64,000 nt of DNA, from positions 186,001 to 250,000 of the forward strand of contig NZ_JBHJMR010000002.1 in the NCBI RefSeq assembly GCF_042310355.1, written 5' to 3'. This DNA comes from Wenzhouxiangella sp042310355 (GTDB taxonomy: Bacteria > Pseudomonadota > Gammaproteobacteria > Xanthomonadales > Wenzhouxiangellaceae). A program made the position numbers and the translations under genes. The notes under the pieces were generated by a model. It was given only the letters and a program-made list of their open reading frames with translations, ran no database searches and was not told the DNA's origin. Below, piece after piece: positions 8,718-16,849 of this stretch; the stretch's first letter is position 1; each line of letters begins with the position of its first letter.

Positions 8718-9290
8718 ATGGAGCAGGGAGAGATTTTCAGCAACGAGCAGGTCGAGGCCTCGACGCTGCCGGATTTCCAGCGCGTGGAACTTACGCCCGT
8801 GGCGGACGCGTATCTGCCCTGGGCGCTGGTCACGCAGACCGTGTTCTGGCTGGGGCTTGCCCTGGCCGCGCTGCTTGTCCCCATGCTGCCCTTCGTGCCG
8901 CTGGACGGATTCTGGTGGATTCCGCTGCCGCCGTTGGCCGTGGCCGTCACCGGCGCCGTTTACGCCCGGCTCGATGCCCGCACCCGGGCCTGGGCGCTGC
9001 GCGAGCACGACCTGATTTATCGCTACGGCGTGCTCTGGCGCAAGACGGTGATCGTGCCATTCGCCCGGATTCAGCACGTCGAGGCGGTGCACGGCCCGCT
9101 GGAACGGTATCTGGGCCTGATGCGGGTCAAGTGCTTCACGGCTGGCGGCATGACCGCCGACCTGACGGTAAAGGGCCTTGATCGAAGCGATGCGCGGCGG
9201 GTTCGCCAGTATCTGCTCGAGCAGATCGCCGAGACGGCCGATAGCGAGGAAGACGGTGATGTCGAAGGGCCGGTTCGTGAGGCCGATTGA
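8718..9290 (+). CDS. ydbS: PH-domain membrane protein, YdbS-like
   Basis: A 190-residue membrane protein with two adjacent hydrophobic helices (ALVTQTVFWLGLALAALLVPML, FWWIPLPPLAVAVTGAVYA) followed by a bacterial PH (bPH_2) domain with the characteristic segment LREHDLIYRYGVLWRKTVIVPFARIQHVE. It forms a two-gene unit with the larger YdbT-like protein, whose start overlaps its end by 32 bases. YdbS/YdbT pairs are widespread in bacteria; a role in envelope stress or export has been suggested but is not settled. The ATG at 8718 is chosen because the protein starts normally there; upstream codons in the frame are not conserved-looking. Confidence 0.8.
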   Translation: MEQGEIFSNEQVEASTLPDFQRVELTPVADAYLPWALVTQTVFWLGLALAALLVPMLPFVPLDGFWWIPLPPLAVAVTGAVYARLDARTRAWALREHDLIYRYGVLWRKTVIVPFARIQHVEAVHGPLERYLGLMRVKCFTAGGMTADLTVKGLDRSDARRVRQYLLEQIAETADSEEDGDVEGPVREAD

Positions 9291-10800
9291 TCTGAACACC
9301 TGGCAGCGCCTGGCCCCAATGGCGCTGCTGTTTCTGGTCCTCAACGGCGGCGCGAAGTTCATTCGCGAAAATCTCTACGTCTTCGCCGGCGCAGGTGTCG
9401 GTTTCGCCTTCCTCGATCGCCTGGGCCTGCGCGAATTCGTCCTCGGCGGTCTGCTTGCACTGCTCGTGGCCATCCTGATCGGGACCATCTATCACCGCCG
9501 CTTCCGGTTCCGGATCGAGGGCGACGCCATTCGCGTGCGGCGCGGAATTATCGAGAACAAGGATTTGCGCATCCGTTTCGCCCGCGTGCAAAACGTCGGC
9601 TTGAGCCAGCCGTTCTACTTCAGGCCCTTCGGTCTGGTGCGTTTTACGCTCGAAACGCCCGGCGCGGAATCGACCGAAGTGTCCCTGCCGGGAGTGAGCC
9701 GGGACCTTGCACTGGCCTTGCGCGACCATATTGCCCTTGCTGGCGGCGCAGCGGCCGCGAGAGCCGGGGCGGATGATCGTTCCTGTGAGGAAAACGACTC
9801 AGACGACAGCGGAGATTCCGACACGACCCTGATTCATGCCCCCGGCAACCTGCGGTTGTTCGCCCACGGCCTGGTCAGCAACCAGGTCTGGCTGATCGCC
9901 GGCATCGCCGCCTGGTTGTTCAGCTCCATGTGGGAGCGTGTTGAGCAATGGATCGATTCGATCGGCGTGAGCGTCGTCGTGCAGCGGATCCTCGAGTTCG
10001 GATGGAGCGGGGCGGCGGGGCTTGTGCTCATGCTCGTCGTGTTCCTGTTCGCGCTGTCCGGCCTGTTGTCCCTCGTGCGCTTTCACGACTTCATCCTGCG
10101 CGACCTCGGCGACCGTTTCCTGGCCGTCGGCGGCTTGCTGGACCGGCGCGAACAGAACATCCGCCGCCGGAAGCTGACTGGCCTGACGCTCTACCAGACC
10201 GCGCTGGGGCGGCTGATCGGGCAGTGGTACCTGGTCGGCAAGCAGGCAAGCAGTCAGGAGTTCGAGGTTGATCCCTCGGGTAAGCACTTTCTGATTCCGG
10301 GCATGCGGCGCTCGGATTGGATGCTGGTCGGTCGGTTGATGCCGGGTTTCTCCGTGCCGGAGGAAATGCGGCCGATCAGCCGCCGTTTTCGGGCGCTTTT
10401 CTGGTCGCGCATCAGTGCACCCGTCCTGCTCCTGGCGGCGCTGGCGTGGTGGTACTTGTCCAATACGCGTTTGCTCATCGGCGGCGCGCTGGCGGTCTTG
10501 CTGCTGGTGCTCTGGCTCGTCCACCGCAGCTGGCGCTGTTGGGGCTGGCAGGTGGTCGACGGGGTGTGCTGGGTTCAACAGGGTTTGTTCGGCTTGCGGC
10601 GCGACGCCTTCGAGCTGGCCATGGTCCAGCAGGCCGCCGTTGTCAGCACGCCGTATTTCAGGCGCCACGGCCTGGCTTCGGTGCGGCTGGTTCTGCCGCA
10701 GGGGCAGGTCACCGTGCCGTTCATCGCCCGCGCCGACGCGGTCGAGCTGGTCAATCAGGCCGTCCATGCGGCCGAGACTTCGCACGCCCACCGCGTTTGA
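9259..10800 (+). CDS. ydbT: Multi-PH-domain membrane protein, YdbT-like
   Basis: A 513-residue protein with three bPH_2 domains, each preceded by a hydrophobic helix pair. Visible units are GTIYHRRFRFRIEGDAIRVRRGIIENKDLRIRFARVQNV, then FHDFILRDLGDRFLAVGGLLDRREQNIRRRKLTGLTLYQT, then CWGWQVVDGVCWVQQGLFGLRRDAFELAMVQQAAV. A low-complexity acidic insert (DDRSCEENDSDDSGDSD) separates the first two. The ATG at 9259 lies inside ydbS and has GAGGA about 9 bases upstream, so the two genes are translationally coupled. Function beyond membrane localisation is not known. Confidence 0.82.
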   Translation: MSKGRFVRPIDLNTWQRLAPMALLFLVLNGGAKFIRENLYVFAGAGVGFAFLDRLGLREFVLGGLLALLVAILIGTIYHRRFRFRIEGDAIRVRRGIIENKDLRIRFARVQNVGLSQPFYFRPFGLVRFTLETPGAESTEVSLPGVSRDLALALRDHIALAGGAAAARAGADDRSCEENDSDDSGDSDTTLIHAPGNLRLFAHGLVSNQVWLIAGIAAWLFSSMWERVEQWIDSIGVSVVVQRILEFGWSGAAGLVLMLVVFLFALSGLLSLVRFHDFILRDLGDRFLAVGGLLDRREQNIRRRKLTGLTLYQTALGRLIGQWYLVGKQASSQEFEVDPSGKHFLIPGMRRSDWMLVGRLMPGFSVPEEMRPISRRFRALFWSRISAPVLLLAALAWWYLSNTRLLIGGALAVLLLVLWLVHRSWRCWGWQVVDGVCWVQQGLFGLRRDAFELAMVQQAAVVSTPYFRRHGLASVRLVLPQGQVTVPFIARADAVELVNQAVHAAETSHAHRV

Positions 10801-10881
10801 CCACGACTGCGAGGAAAGAGAGGCGAGGGGTCCCACGTGATAAAATGCGGGGCTGTCCACATTCCCGGAGCCTGACTTCGC

Positions 10882-11766
10882 ATGAGCGATCCAACGCCCG
10901 GCGCACGCTTTAGAAAGCTGGTCGCCGACCATCCCCCGCTACAGGTCGTCGGCACCATCAATGCCTATTCCGCGCTGCTGGCCGAAAAAGCCGGCCACCA
11001 GGCCATTTATTTGTCTGGTGCAGGGGTGGCGAATGCCTCCTACGGCCTACCGGACCTGGGCATCACGCAGCTTGCCGACGTGGTCGAGGATGCCCGCCGC
11101 ATCACCGCCGTGAGTGACCTGCCGCTGCTTGTCGATGTTGACACCGGCTGGGGCAGCGCTTTCAATATCGCGCGCACGGTGCGTGAAATGGAGCGCGCCG
11201 GCGTGGCCGCCATCCATCTAGAGGACCAGGTGGCGGCCAAGCGCTGCGGGCACCGGCCGAACAAGGCACTGGTCAGTGCCGAAGAGATGGCTGACCGCGT
11301 GCGTGCCGGCGTCGATGCGAGAATGGATGACGCCTTCGTCTTCATGGCGCGCACTGACGCCTACGCCGGCGAGGGTATGGCTGCCGCCGTCGATCGCGCC
11401 AATCTTTACGTGGATTGCGGCGCCGACATGATTTTCGCCGAGGCCTTGCACACGCTCGAGGAGTTCGGCGAATTCGCCCGCCAGGTCGACGTGCCGGTGC
11501 TGGCCAATATCACCGAGTTTGGCAAGACGCCGCTGTTCAGCGTCGACGAGTTGCGCGAGGCGGGTGCCGGCCTCGTGCTTTATCCGCTTTCGGCTTTCCG
11601 CGCCATGAGCAAGGCCGCGCTGGCCGTGTACGAAGCCATCGGCCGTGACGGCCACCAGAAGGGCGTGGTTGACGCCATGCAAACGCGCGAAGAGCTTTAC
11701 GAGGTGCTCGGCTACCACGAGTTCGAGCAGAAACTGGATCAGTTGTTCAGCAAGGAGTCGTCATGA
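10882..11766 (+). CDS. prpB: Methylisocitrate lyase
   Basis: Cleaves 2-methylisocitrate to pyruvate and succinate in the 2-methylcitrate cycle for propionyl-CoA. The 294 residues show the isocitrate-lyase-family signature KRCGH (120-124, catalytic Cys122), the metal-binding VDVDTGWG (84-91), IHLEDQ (111-116) and the substrate loop YLSGAGVANASYG typical of PrpB. Length fits the family. The start ATG follows CCCGGAG, and a TAAAAT promoter-like -10 box lies at 10841-10846. The stop overlaps the prpC start by 4 bases, so the two are one operon. No prpD/acnD or prpR is in the window. Confidence 0.95.
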   Translation: MSDPTPGARFRKLVADHPPLQVVGTINAYSALLAEKAGHQAIYLSGAGVANASYGLPDLGITQLADVVEDARRITAVSDLPLLVDVDTGWGSAFNIARTVREMERAGVAAIHLEDQVAAKRCGHRPNKALVSAEEMADRVRAGVDARMDDAFVFMARTDAYAGEGMAAAVDRANLYVDCGADMIFAEALHTLEEFGEFARQVDVPVLANITEFGKTPLFSVDELREAGAGLVLYPLSAFRAMSKAALAVYEAIGRDGHQKGVVDAMQTREELYEVLGYHEFEQKLDQLFSKESS

Positions 11767-12884
11767 CCGAGAAGAAACCCGGAGCCGGCCTGCGCGGCCA
11801 GTCTGCCGGCCAGACCGAGATCTGCACCGTCGGTGCGACCGGTAACAGCCTGCGCTATCGCGGCTATGCCGTCGATGACCTGGCCGAGAAGGCCTCGTTC
11901 AACGAAGTCGCTCACCTTATCCTCAAGGGCCACCTGCCCAATGCGGAGGAGCTGAACGCTTACAGCAAGCGCCTGAGGTCACTGCGCGGCCTGCCCGATG
12001 CGCTCAAGGAAGTGCTGGAGCGCATTCCCGCATCGGCGCATCCGATGGACGTGCTCCGTACCGGCTGTTCCTTCCTGGGTAACCTGGAAACCGAGGAGAG
12101 CTTCGACGCGCAGCAGGATGTGGCCGATCGGCTTCTCGCGAGCTTCCCGTCCATGATCACCTACTGGTATCGCTTCAGCCACGACGGCAAGCGTATCGAC
12201 GTCGAGACCGACGACGACAGTATTGGCGGGCATTTCCTGCACCTGCTCCACGGCAAGGCGCCGAGTGAGCTGCACGCGCGGGTGATGGACGTCTCGCTGA
12301 TCCTCTATGCCGAGCACGAGTTCAACGCTTCGACCTTTACCGCACGCGTTTGCGCTTCGACCCTGTCGGACATGCACAGCTGCGTGACCGGTGCCATCGG
12401 CTCGCTCAGGGGGCCCTTGCACGGCGGCGCCAACGAGATGGCCATGGCCATGCTCGAGCAGTACCACACGCCCGAACAGGCGCGCGAGGACGTGTTGCGC
12501 AAGCTCGAGGAAAAGGAAAAGATCATGGGCTTCGGCCACGCGGTCTACCGCGAAAAGGATCCGCGCAACGCCATCATTCGTGAGTGGTCGCGCAAGCTCG
12601 CCGACGACGTCGGAGACGACACGCTCTTCGACGTTTCCGAAATCGTCGAGAAAACCATGTGGGACGAGAAGAAGCTGTTTGCCAACGCCGACTTCTACCA
12701 CGCCTCGGCTTACCACTTCATGGGCATTCCCACGGGGCTGTTCACGCCGATCTTCGTGATGTCGCGCGTGACCGGCTGGTGCGCCCACATCATGGAACAG
12801 CGGGGCAATAATCGCATCATCCGTCCGGGCGCCGACTACATCGGTCCGGAAGATCGTGGGGTGCCGGCGATCGACGAACGTTGA
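11763..12884 (+). CDS. prpC: 2-methylcitrate synthase
   Basis: Condenses propionyl-CoA with oxaloacetate. The 373 residues match citrate-synthase-family PrpC: N-terminal ICTVGATGNSLRYRGYAVDDLAE, the catalytic histidine regions LHGGANEMAM and GFGHAVYREKDPR, and the Asp in FYHASAYHFMGIP. Length agrees with PrpC rather than the longer GltA. ATGA overlap couples it to prpB. A perfect 13-bp hairpin directly follows the stop. Confidence 0.94.
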   Translation: MTEKKPGAGLRGQSAGQTEICTVGATGNSLRYRGYAVDDLAEKASFNEVAHLILKGHLPNAEELNAYSKRLRSLRGLPDALKEVLERIPASAHPMDVLRTGCSFLGNLETEESFDAQQDVADRLLASFPSMITYWYRFSHDGKRIDVETDDDSIGGHFLHLLHGKAPSELHARVMDVSLILYAEHEFNASTFTARVCASTLSDMHSCVTGAIGSLRGPLHGGANEMAMAMLEQYHTPEQAREDVLRKLEEKEKIMGFGHAVYREKDPRNAIIREWSRKLADDVGDDTLFDVSEIVEKTMWDEKKLFANADFYHASAYHFMGIPTGLFTPIFVMSRVTGWCAHIMEQRGNNRIIRPGADYIGPEDRGVPAIDER

Positions 12885-12890
12885 CGGGAC

Positions 12891-12919
12891 GACCGGGCTG
12901 GGCGCCGCCCAGCCCGGTC
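12891..12919 (+). terminator. Perfect hairpin after prpC
   Basis: A 13-bp perfect stem (GACCGGGCTGGGC pairing with GCCCAGCCCGGTC) with a 3-base loop starts 7 bases after the prpC stop. It lacks a following T-run, so it may stabilise the mRNA end or need Rho rather than act as a classical terminator. It lies just before the inverted CGAAGCACCAAAT element. Confidence 0.6.
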
Positions 12920-13072
12920 AAATTCGAAATCCGAAGCACCAAATTCGAAATTCCGAAACTGGCCGGATTCGGTGGTTTACGGTGTTGAGTCGATCGGTTA
13001 TGCGTGTGCCTGCGCTTAGCTTGGCACCAAGTCGTTTTTCGGATTTGGTGCTTCGTATTTCGGATTTGCTTC
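12920..13072. repeat. Inverted CGAAGCACCAAAT element (copy A)
   Basis: Left arm 12920-12959 and right arm 13036-13072 are inverted copies sharing the core CGAAGCACCAAAT(T/C)CGAAA, around 76 bases without a recognisable gene. The arms are AT-richer than the flanks. The element fills the gap between the convergent prpC and DUF502 genes, and its right arm ends on the DUF502 stop codon. Related single-armed sequences are at 51921-51990 and 56868-56940. Confidence 0.7.
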
Positions 13073-13673
13073 ACCTGCGCGACATACCCGCGGTGAGGAT
13101 CAGCCTGATGGCGTCCTCGAACGGCAGGTCGATGGGTTCGCACCATTCCCTGGGAACGAAGATCGTGTAGCCGGCCACCTGGTAACTCAGGGGCAGGTAA
13201 ACGGCTACTTCGCCTTCCTCGCCGAACGGCAGGTTCGAGAAGTCCTCCCGGGTCACGAAGCCCATCACGCCGAGCTTCAGGTCGGGATGGCGCACCATTA
13301 CGGCCTGGCTGAACCGATCCTTGTTGTCGCTGGAGAAATACTCGACAAAGTCCTTGGTCGCGCGGAACAGGGACTTGATGACCGGCATGCGGTCGAGGAT
13401 GGCCTCGCCCAGGTCGATGAGCTTGCGGAATAGCCAGACCTGGCTGAGCAGCCCGATCGCCAGCACCACCAGGATGCCGCCGACCAGGCCCATTCCGGTG
13501 ATATACCACTCCTCGGGCAACACCAGCTTGATCAGCGAGCCGATGCCGCGTTCGGCAATGCCAGCCAGCCACAGTACGACGACAACCGTCAAGGCGATCG
13601 GAATGATCGTGCCCAGGCCTTTGAAGAACAGGCGCATCAGGCGCGCCACGGCGCTGTCGTGCTCAGAGGTCAT
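13071..13673 (-). CDS. DUF502 family inner membrane protein
   Basis: A 200-residue DUF502 protein: two N-terminal transmembrane helices (LFFKGLGTIIPIALTVVVVLWLAG and GMGLVGGILVVLAIGLLSQ), then the conserved cytoplasmic part with LDRMPVIKSLFRATKDFVEYFS, GFVTRED and VAVYLPLSYQVAGYTIFVPREWCEPIDL. The family is widespread and of unknown function. Its start overlaps the end of the PspB-like gene by 11 bases, indicating one transcript. Confidence 0.9.
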   Translation of the reverse strand: MTSEHDSAVARLMRLFFKGLGTIIPIALTVVVVLWLAGIAERGIGSLIKLVLPEEWYITGMGLVGGILVVLAIGLLSQVWLFRKLIDLGEAILDRMPVIKSLFRATKDFVEYFSSDNKDRFSQAVMVRHPDLKLGVMGFVTREDFSNLPFGEEGEVAVYLPLSYQVAGYTIFVPREWCEPIDLPFEDAIRLILTAGMSRR

Positions 13674-13872
13674 CGATCTTTCTTCTCAACTGGTCGCGTT
13701 GGTCGGTGACGATGCGCTCCAGGGTCTCGATGCGTTCGCGCAATTCGATTTCCACGCGCTCGAGATGTTCGCGGTCGACGGCCTGGCGGCCACGTGCGTC
13801 GAACCAGTAGCGCGCAATCGCCACGATTCCCATGATTGCGGCGATGGCGACCAGGGCGGAAAACAGGTTCAT
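13663..13872 (-). CDS. Small PspB-like membrane protein
   Basis: A 69-residue protein with one N-terminal helix (FSALVAIAAIMGIVAIARYWF) followed by a charged coiled coil (REHLERVEIELRERIETLERIVTDQRDQLRRKIDDL). The ERIETLERIVTD segment resembles phage-shock protein B (PspB), which is of similar size and topology. No pspA, pspC or pspF is nearby, so a true phage-shock role is uncertain. It precedes and overlaps the DUF502 gene. Confidence 0.65.
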   Translation of the reverse strand: MNLFSALVAIAAIMGIVAIARYWFDARGRQAVDREHLERVEIELRERIETLERIVTDQRDQLRRKIDDL

Positions 13873-13900
13873 GCGTCTATCCTGTTGATGATGTTTGATG

Positions 13901-14965
13901 TCATGGCCGGCTCTCGGGCAGCTGATGCCAGTCGTCTCCTGCGTCGGCCGGACCGACGGCCGGGATGCGTTCCATCAGGTGGCAGAGGCAGTCCTGGCGG
14001 ATCACCCGTTCGTCGGTGGTCAGCATGGCCGGCATCATCGGCCTGGACGTGAGGATATCGCCTTTCTCGACGCTGAACCAGTTGGCCGAAGCGTCGACCT
14101 CGTCGTGGCCGCGGACCAACAGAGCGCGTTCGACCGGGGCATTGACATGTCCCAGCCGGGTGCCCGGCGGCAGTTCGCGGAAATTGAGCTGGTCGAGGTC
14201 GGGGCGCAGCACGATGTCGGAGCCGTCCGGCGCGAAGCTGAAGGAATGGGCTGGCGGCAGATTGACCGTCGCCACCATCTGGAACAGCTCGATATCCTCC
14301 GGTGAGGGTGGGCGCCGGTCGAGTTCCTCGGCGTTGATGATAGAAGACAGGTAGGAGAGGGCGTGATCGGCGCCGTCCAGGCGCGAAGGGGGGCCGCACT
14401 CAAGTGTCACCGAGGGACAGAAATCGCCGAAGGCCATGGACTGAACGCCGTGCGGCTGGGTGAAGTACAGGACGGTGCGCGAGAAAAGCGAAGCCAACCG
14501 CAGGTGGGCTGTGTCGATGCGATTGATGGCCGCGTAGTGGGGGTTCTCGCCGGTATTGTTGTGGATGTCGATGCTGGCCAGGGGTTTTTGCGCCCGCAGG
14601 TGTTCGGTGACCCGCGCGAACAGGTCGTGAAAGGGGCCGGGCCGGGTGTCGGAGCCGGGCCAGCAGCGGTTGAAGTCTGGCTGATCGGAGAGATGGCGGC
14701 GGTTGCGGGAGGCGGCGCGAACGTTGGCGATCAGCAGTATCAGGCTGCGCGGCAGCGGATCGCGGGCGTAACGGCCCTTGAGCAGGCGGCGGACGGCCTC
14801 CCAGCCCGAAATTTCATTGCCGTGCTGAAGGACGCAGACGAACAGTGGCTGCGGTCGTCGGCCCGGCAGGTGAACGAGGGTGGGGCCGTCGAGCACTTCG
14901 TGCAGGCGGCTTGCGGGCCGGTCGAGCAGGCCATCGGGCAGATGATCGAGAATGACGGGTTCCAT
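13901..14965 (-). CDS. M14-type succinylglutamate desuccinylase/aspartoacylase-like protein
   Basis: A 354-residue zinc-dependent deacylase/carboxypeptidase-fold protein. It shows the zinc ligands HGNE (in VCVLQHGNEISGWEAVRRLL) and DIHNNTG, the NFNR-like DFNRCWPG and the catalytic Glu region SVTLECGPPS. This is the AstE/AspA family; the sequence is not close enough for me to call AstE, and no arginine succinyltransferase genes are near. The 28-base gap to the downstream PspB-like gene allows co-transcription. Substrate unknown. Confidence 0.8.
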   Translation of the reverse strand: MEPVILDHLPDGLLDRPASRLHEVLDGPTLVHLPGRRPQPLFVCVLQHGNEISGWEAVRRLLKGRYARDPLPRSLILLIANVRAASRNRRHLSDQPDFNRCWPGSDTRPGPFHDLFARVTEHLRAQKPLASIDIHNNTGENPHYAAINRIDTAHLRLASLFSRTVLYFTQPHGVQSMAFGDFCPSVTLECGPPSRLDGADHALSYLSSIINAEELDRRPPSPEDIELFQMVATVNLPPAHSFSFAPDGSDIVLRPDLDQLNFRELPPGTRLGHVNAPVERALLVRGHDEVDASANWFSVEKGDILTSRPMMPAMLTTDERVIRQDCLCHLMERIPAVGPADAGDDWHQLPESRP

Positions 14966-15188
14966 ATCGTTGGATAACGTAACCGCTTCGCGTGTTCGTG
15001 GAAAGACCTGTTAAGGTGCATCGATCCGGAAAGTGCTCGGAGCGCGGCGTGTGATGTGCTTGAGCGCCCCCGGGATTAAGGCGGCCCGCCAGGCTTCGAG
15101 TCGGTCTTGAAAAATCGCGCGGCCGTCCATATTGCGCCCCAACGGCGCTCGCTGTTTGCTGGACAACCCACCAGGAGAGTACGAACGG
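14966..15188. other. Intergenic region between deacylase and ABC exporter operon
   Basis: About 220 bases between divergent genes. It must hold promoters for both sides, but no -35/-10 pair is convincing. An AGGAGAG ribosome site at 15173-15179 serves the ABC gene at 15189. Confidence 0.4.
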
Positions 15189-16109
15189 ATGCTTGCAGCC
15201 AAAAACCTGACCCGTCGATTCGGCAACCTGCTGGCCGTCGACGATCTCAGCTTCGAGGTGGAACCCGGAACCGTTCTCGGTTTCCTGGGCCCCAACGGGG
15301 CGGGCAAGTCCACCACCATGAAAATGCTCACCGGTTTTCTCACGCCGACATCGGGTAGCGCCGAGATTCTCGGCCACGACATCCGCAGCGACTCGATCGC
15401 GGCGCGCAGGTTGATTGGCTACTTGCCCGAGGGGGCGCCGCTGTACGGTGAGTTGACGGTCTCGCAGCTGCTTCGGTTCATCGCCGAGGCGCGCGGCTAC
15501 TCCGGCGCCGAGCGTGATCGGCGGGTGGGTGACGCAGCCGCGAGACTCGAGCTGGGCAGTGTGATGCAGCAGACCATCGAGACGCTGTCGAAAGGCTTCA
15601 AGCGGCGCGTCGGCCTGGCCCAGGCCATCCTGCACGACCCGCCGGTGCTCGTGCTCGACGAACCGACCGACGGGCTCGACCCCAACCAGAAGCAGCAGGT
15701 GCGCCACCTGATCCGCGAGATGGCGCCGGACAAGATCATCGTCATTTCGACCCACATCCTCGAGGAAGTCGACGCCCTGTGCGGCCGGGCGATGATCATC
15801 GCTCGCGGCAAGCTGCTGGCCGACGACACGCCGGCCGGACTGCTGACGCGCTCGCGCTACCACAACGCCGTGACCCTGCACGTCGAAGACCCCGAGCGCG
15901 CCGCCTCGCGCCTGGGCCGACTCGAAGAGGCGCGCGAAGTCGAGGTGCGCAACGCTCGGGTCACCGTGTTTCCCTCCGGCCAGGGCAATCTCTTCCAGGC
16001 GGTCACCCGGGTGATCGAGGCCGAGGGCTGGCCGGTTCAGCAGCTGCAATACGAGCCGGGCCGGCTCGACGAGGTGTTCCGAACCATCACACGCGAGGAG
16101 GCGGCATGA
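15189..16109 (+). CDS. ABC transporter ATP-binding protein (GldA/NosF-like)
   Basis: A 306-residue ABC ATPase: Walker A GPNGAGKST, Q-loop region LPEGAPLYGELTV, signature LSKGFKRRVGLAQA, Walker B VLVLDEPTDGLDP and the switch His in STHILEEV. The C-terminal domain (VTLHVEDPERAAS...) is typical of export-type ATPases such as GldA. It heads a four-gene operon (ATPase, permease, Gldg-like auxiliary, DUF4340) joined by 4-bp overlaps. The ATG at 15189 is chosen by AGGAGAG 9-10 bases upstream. The transported substrate is not known; in Bacteroidetes the related GldAFG set is needed for gliding, but homologous sets here are just called uncharacterised exporters. Confidence 0.9.
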   Translation: MLAAKNLTRRFGNLLAVDDLSFEVEPGTVLGFLGPNGAGKSTTMKMLTGFLTPTSGSAEILGHDIRSDSIAARRLIGYLPEGAPLYGELTVSQLLRFIAEARGYSGAERDRRVGDAAARLELGSVMQQTIETLSKGFKRRVGLAQAILHDPPVLVLDEPTDGLDPNQKQQVRHLIREMAPDKIIVISTHILEEVDALCGRAMIIARGKLLADDTPAGLLTRSRYHNAVTLHVEDPERAASRLGRLEEAREVEVRNARVTVFPSGQGNLFQAVTRVIEAEGWPVQQLQYEPGRLDEVFRTITREEAA

Positions 16110-16846
16110 GCCTGGCCAACGTTCGAACCATCCTTCGGCGCGAGCTGGTTGGCTATTTCGCCACGCCGGTCGCCTACGTCTTCATCGTTATTTTCCTGGT
16201 GATGTCGGCAGCCTTCACGTTCTACCTGGGCGGTTTCTACGAACGTGGAATCGCCGATCTCGAGCCGTTCTTCCGCTTCCACCCCTGGCTGTACCTGTTC
16301 CTTGTGCCGGCGGTCGGCATGCGACTGTGGGCCGAGGAGCGCAAGTACGGCACGGTCGAGCTGCTGCTGACGCTGCCGATCACCATCAGTGAAGCGGTGG
16401 TCGGCAAGTTTCTCGCCGCATGGCTGTTCGTCGGCCTGGCTCTGGCACTCACCTTTCCGATCTGGATCACCGTCAATCTGCTGGGCAACCCCGACAACGG
16501 CGTCATCCTGGCCGCCTACGTCGGCAGCTGGCTGATGGCCGGCGGCATGCTCGCGATCAGCGAAGCGCTGTCGGCGGTCACGCGCAACCAGGTCGTGGCC
16601 TTCATCCTGTCGGTGGTGGTCTGTTTCGGCTTCCTGTTGTCGGGCCTGCCGATGGTGCTCGATCTGTTCCGTGGCTGGATGCCGCAGGTGCTGCTCGACG
16701 GCGTGGCCAACCTGAGTTTCCTGGTGCATTTCAATTCGATTTCGCGCGGGGTGATCGACCTGCGCGACCTGGTGTACTTCGCCCTCGTGATCGGTTTCTG
16801 GCTGACGGCCAACCGCATCGTGCTCGAACTGAAAAAGGCGGATTGA
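16106..16846 (+). CDS. ABC transporter permease (GldF-like)
   Basis: A 246-residue permease with six hydrophobic helices, beginning NVRTILRRELVGYFATPVAYVFIVIFLVMSAAFTFYLGGF and carrying MRLWAEERKYGTVELLLTLPIT, the conserved cytoplasmic segment of ABC-2 type permeases that meets the ATPase. Its ATG overlaps the ATPase stop by 4 bases. It works with the ATPase before it and the Gldg-like protein after it. Confidence 0.9.
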   Translation: MSLANVRTILRRELVGYFATPVAYVFIVIFLVMSAAFTFYLGGFYERGIADLEPFFRFHPWLYLFLVPAVGMRLWAEERKYGTVELLLTLPITISEAVVGKFLAAWLFVGLALALTFPIWITVNLLGNPDNGVILAAYVGSWLMAGGMLAISEALSAVTRNQVVAFILSVVVCFGFLLSGLPMVLDLFRGWMPQVLLDGVANLSFLVHFNSISRGVIDLRDLVYFALVIGFWLTANRIVLELKKAD

Positions 16847-16849
16847 GTC

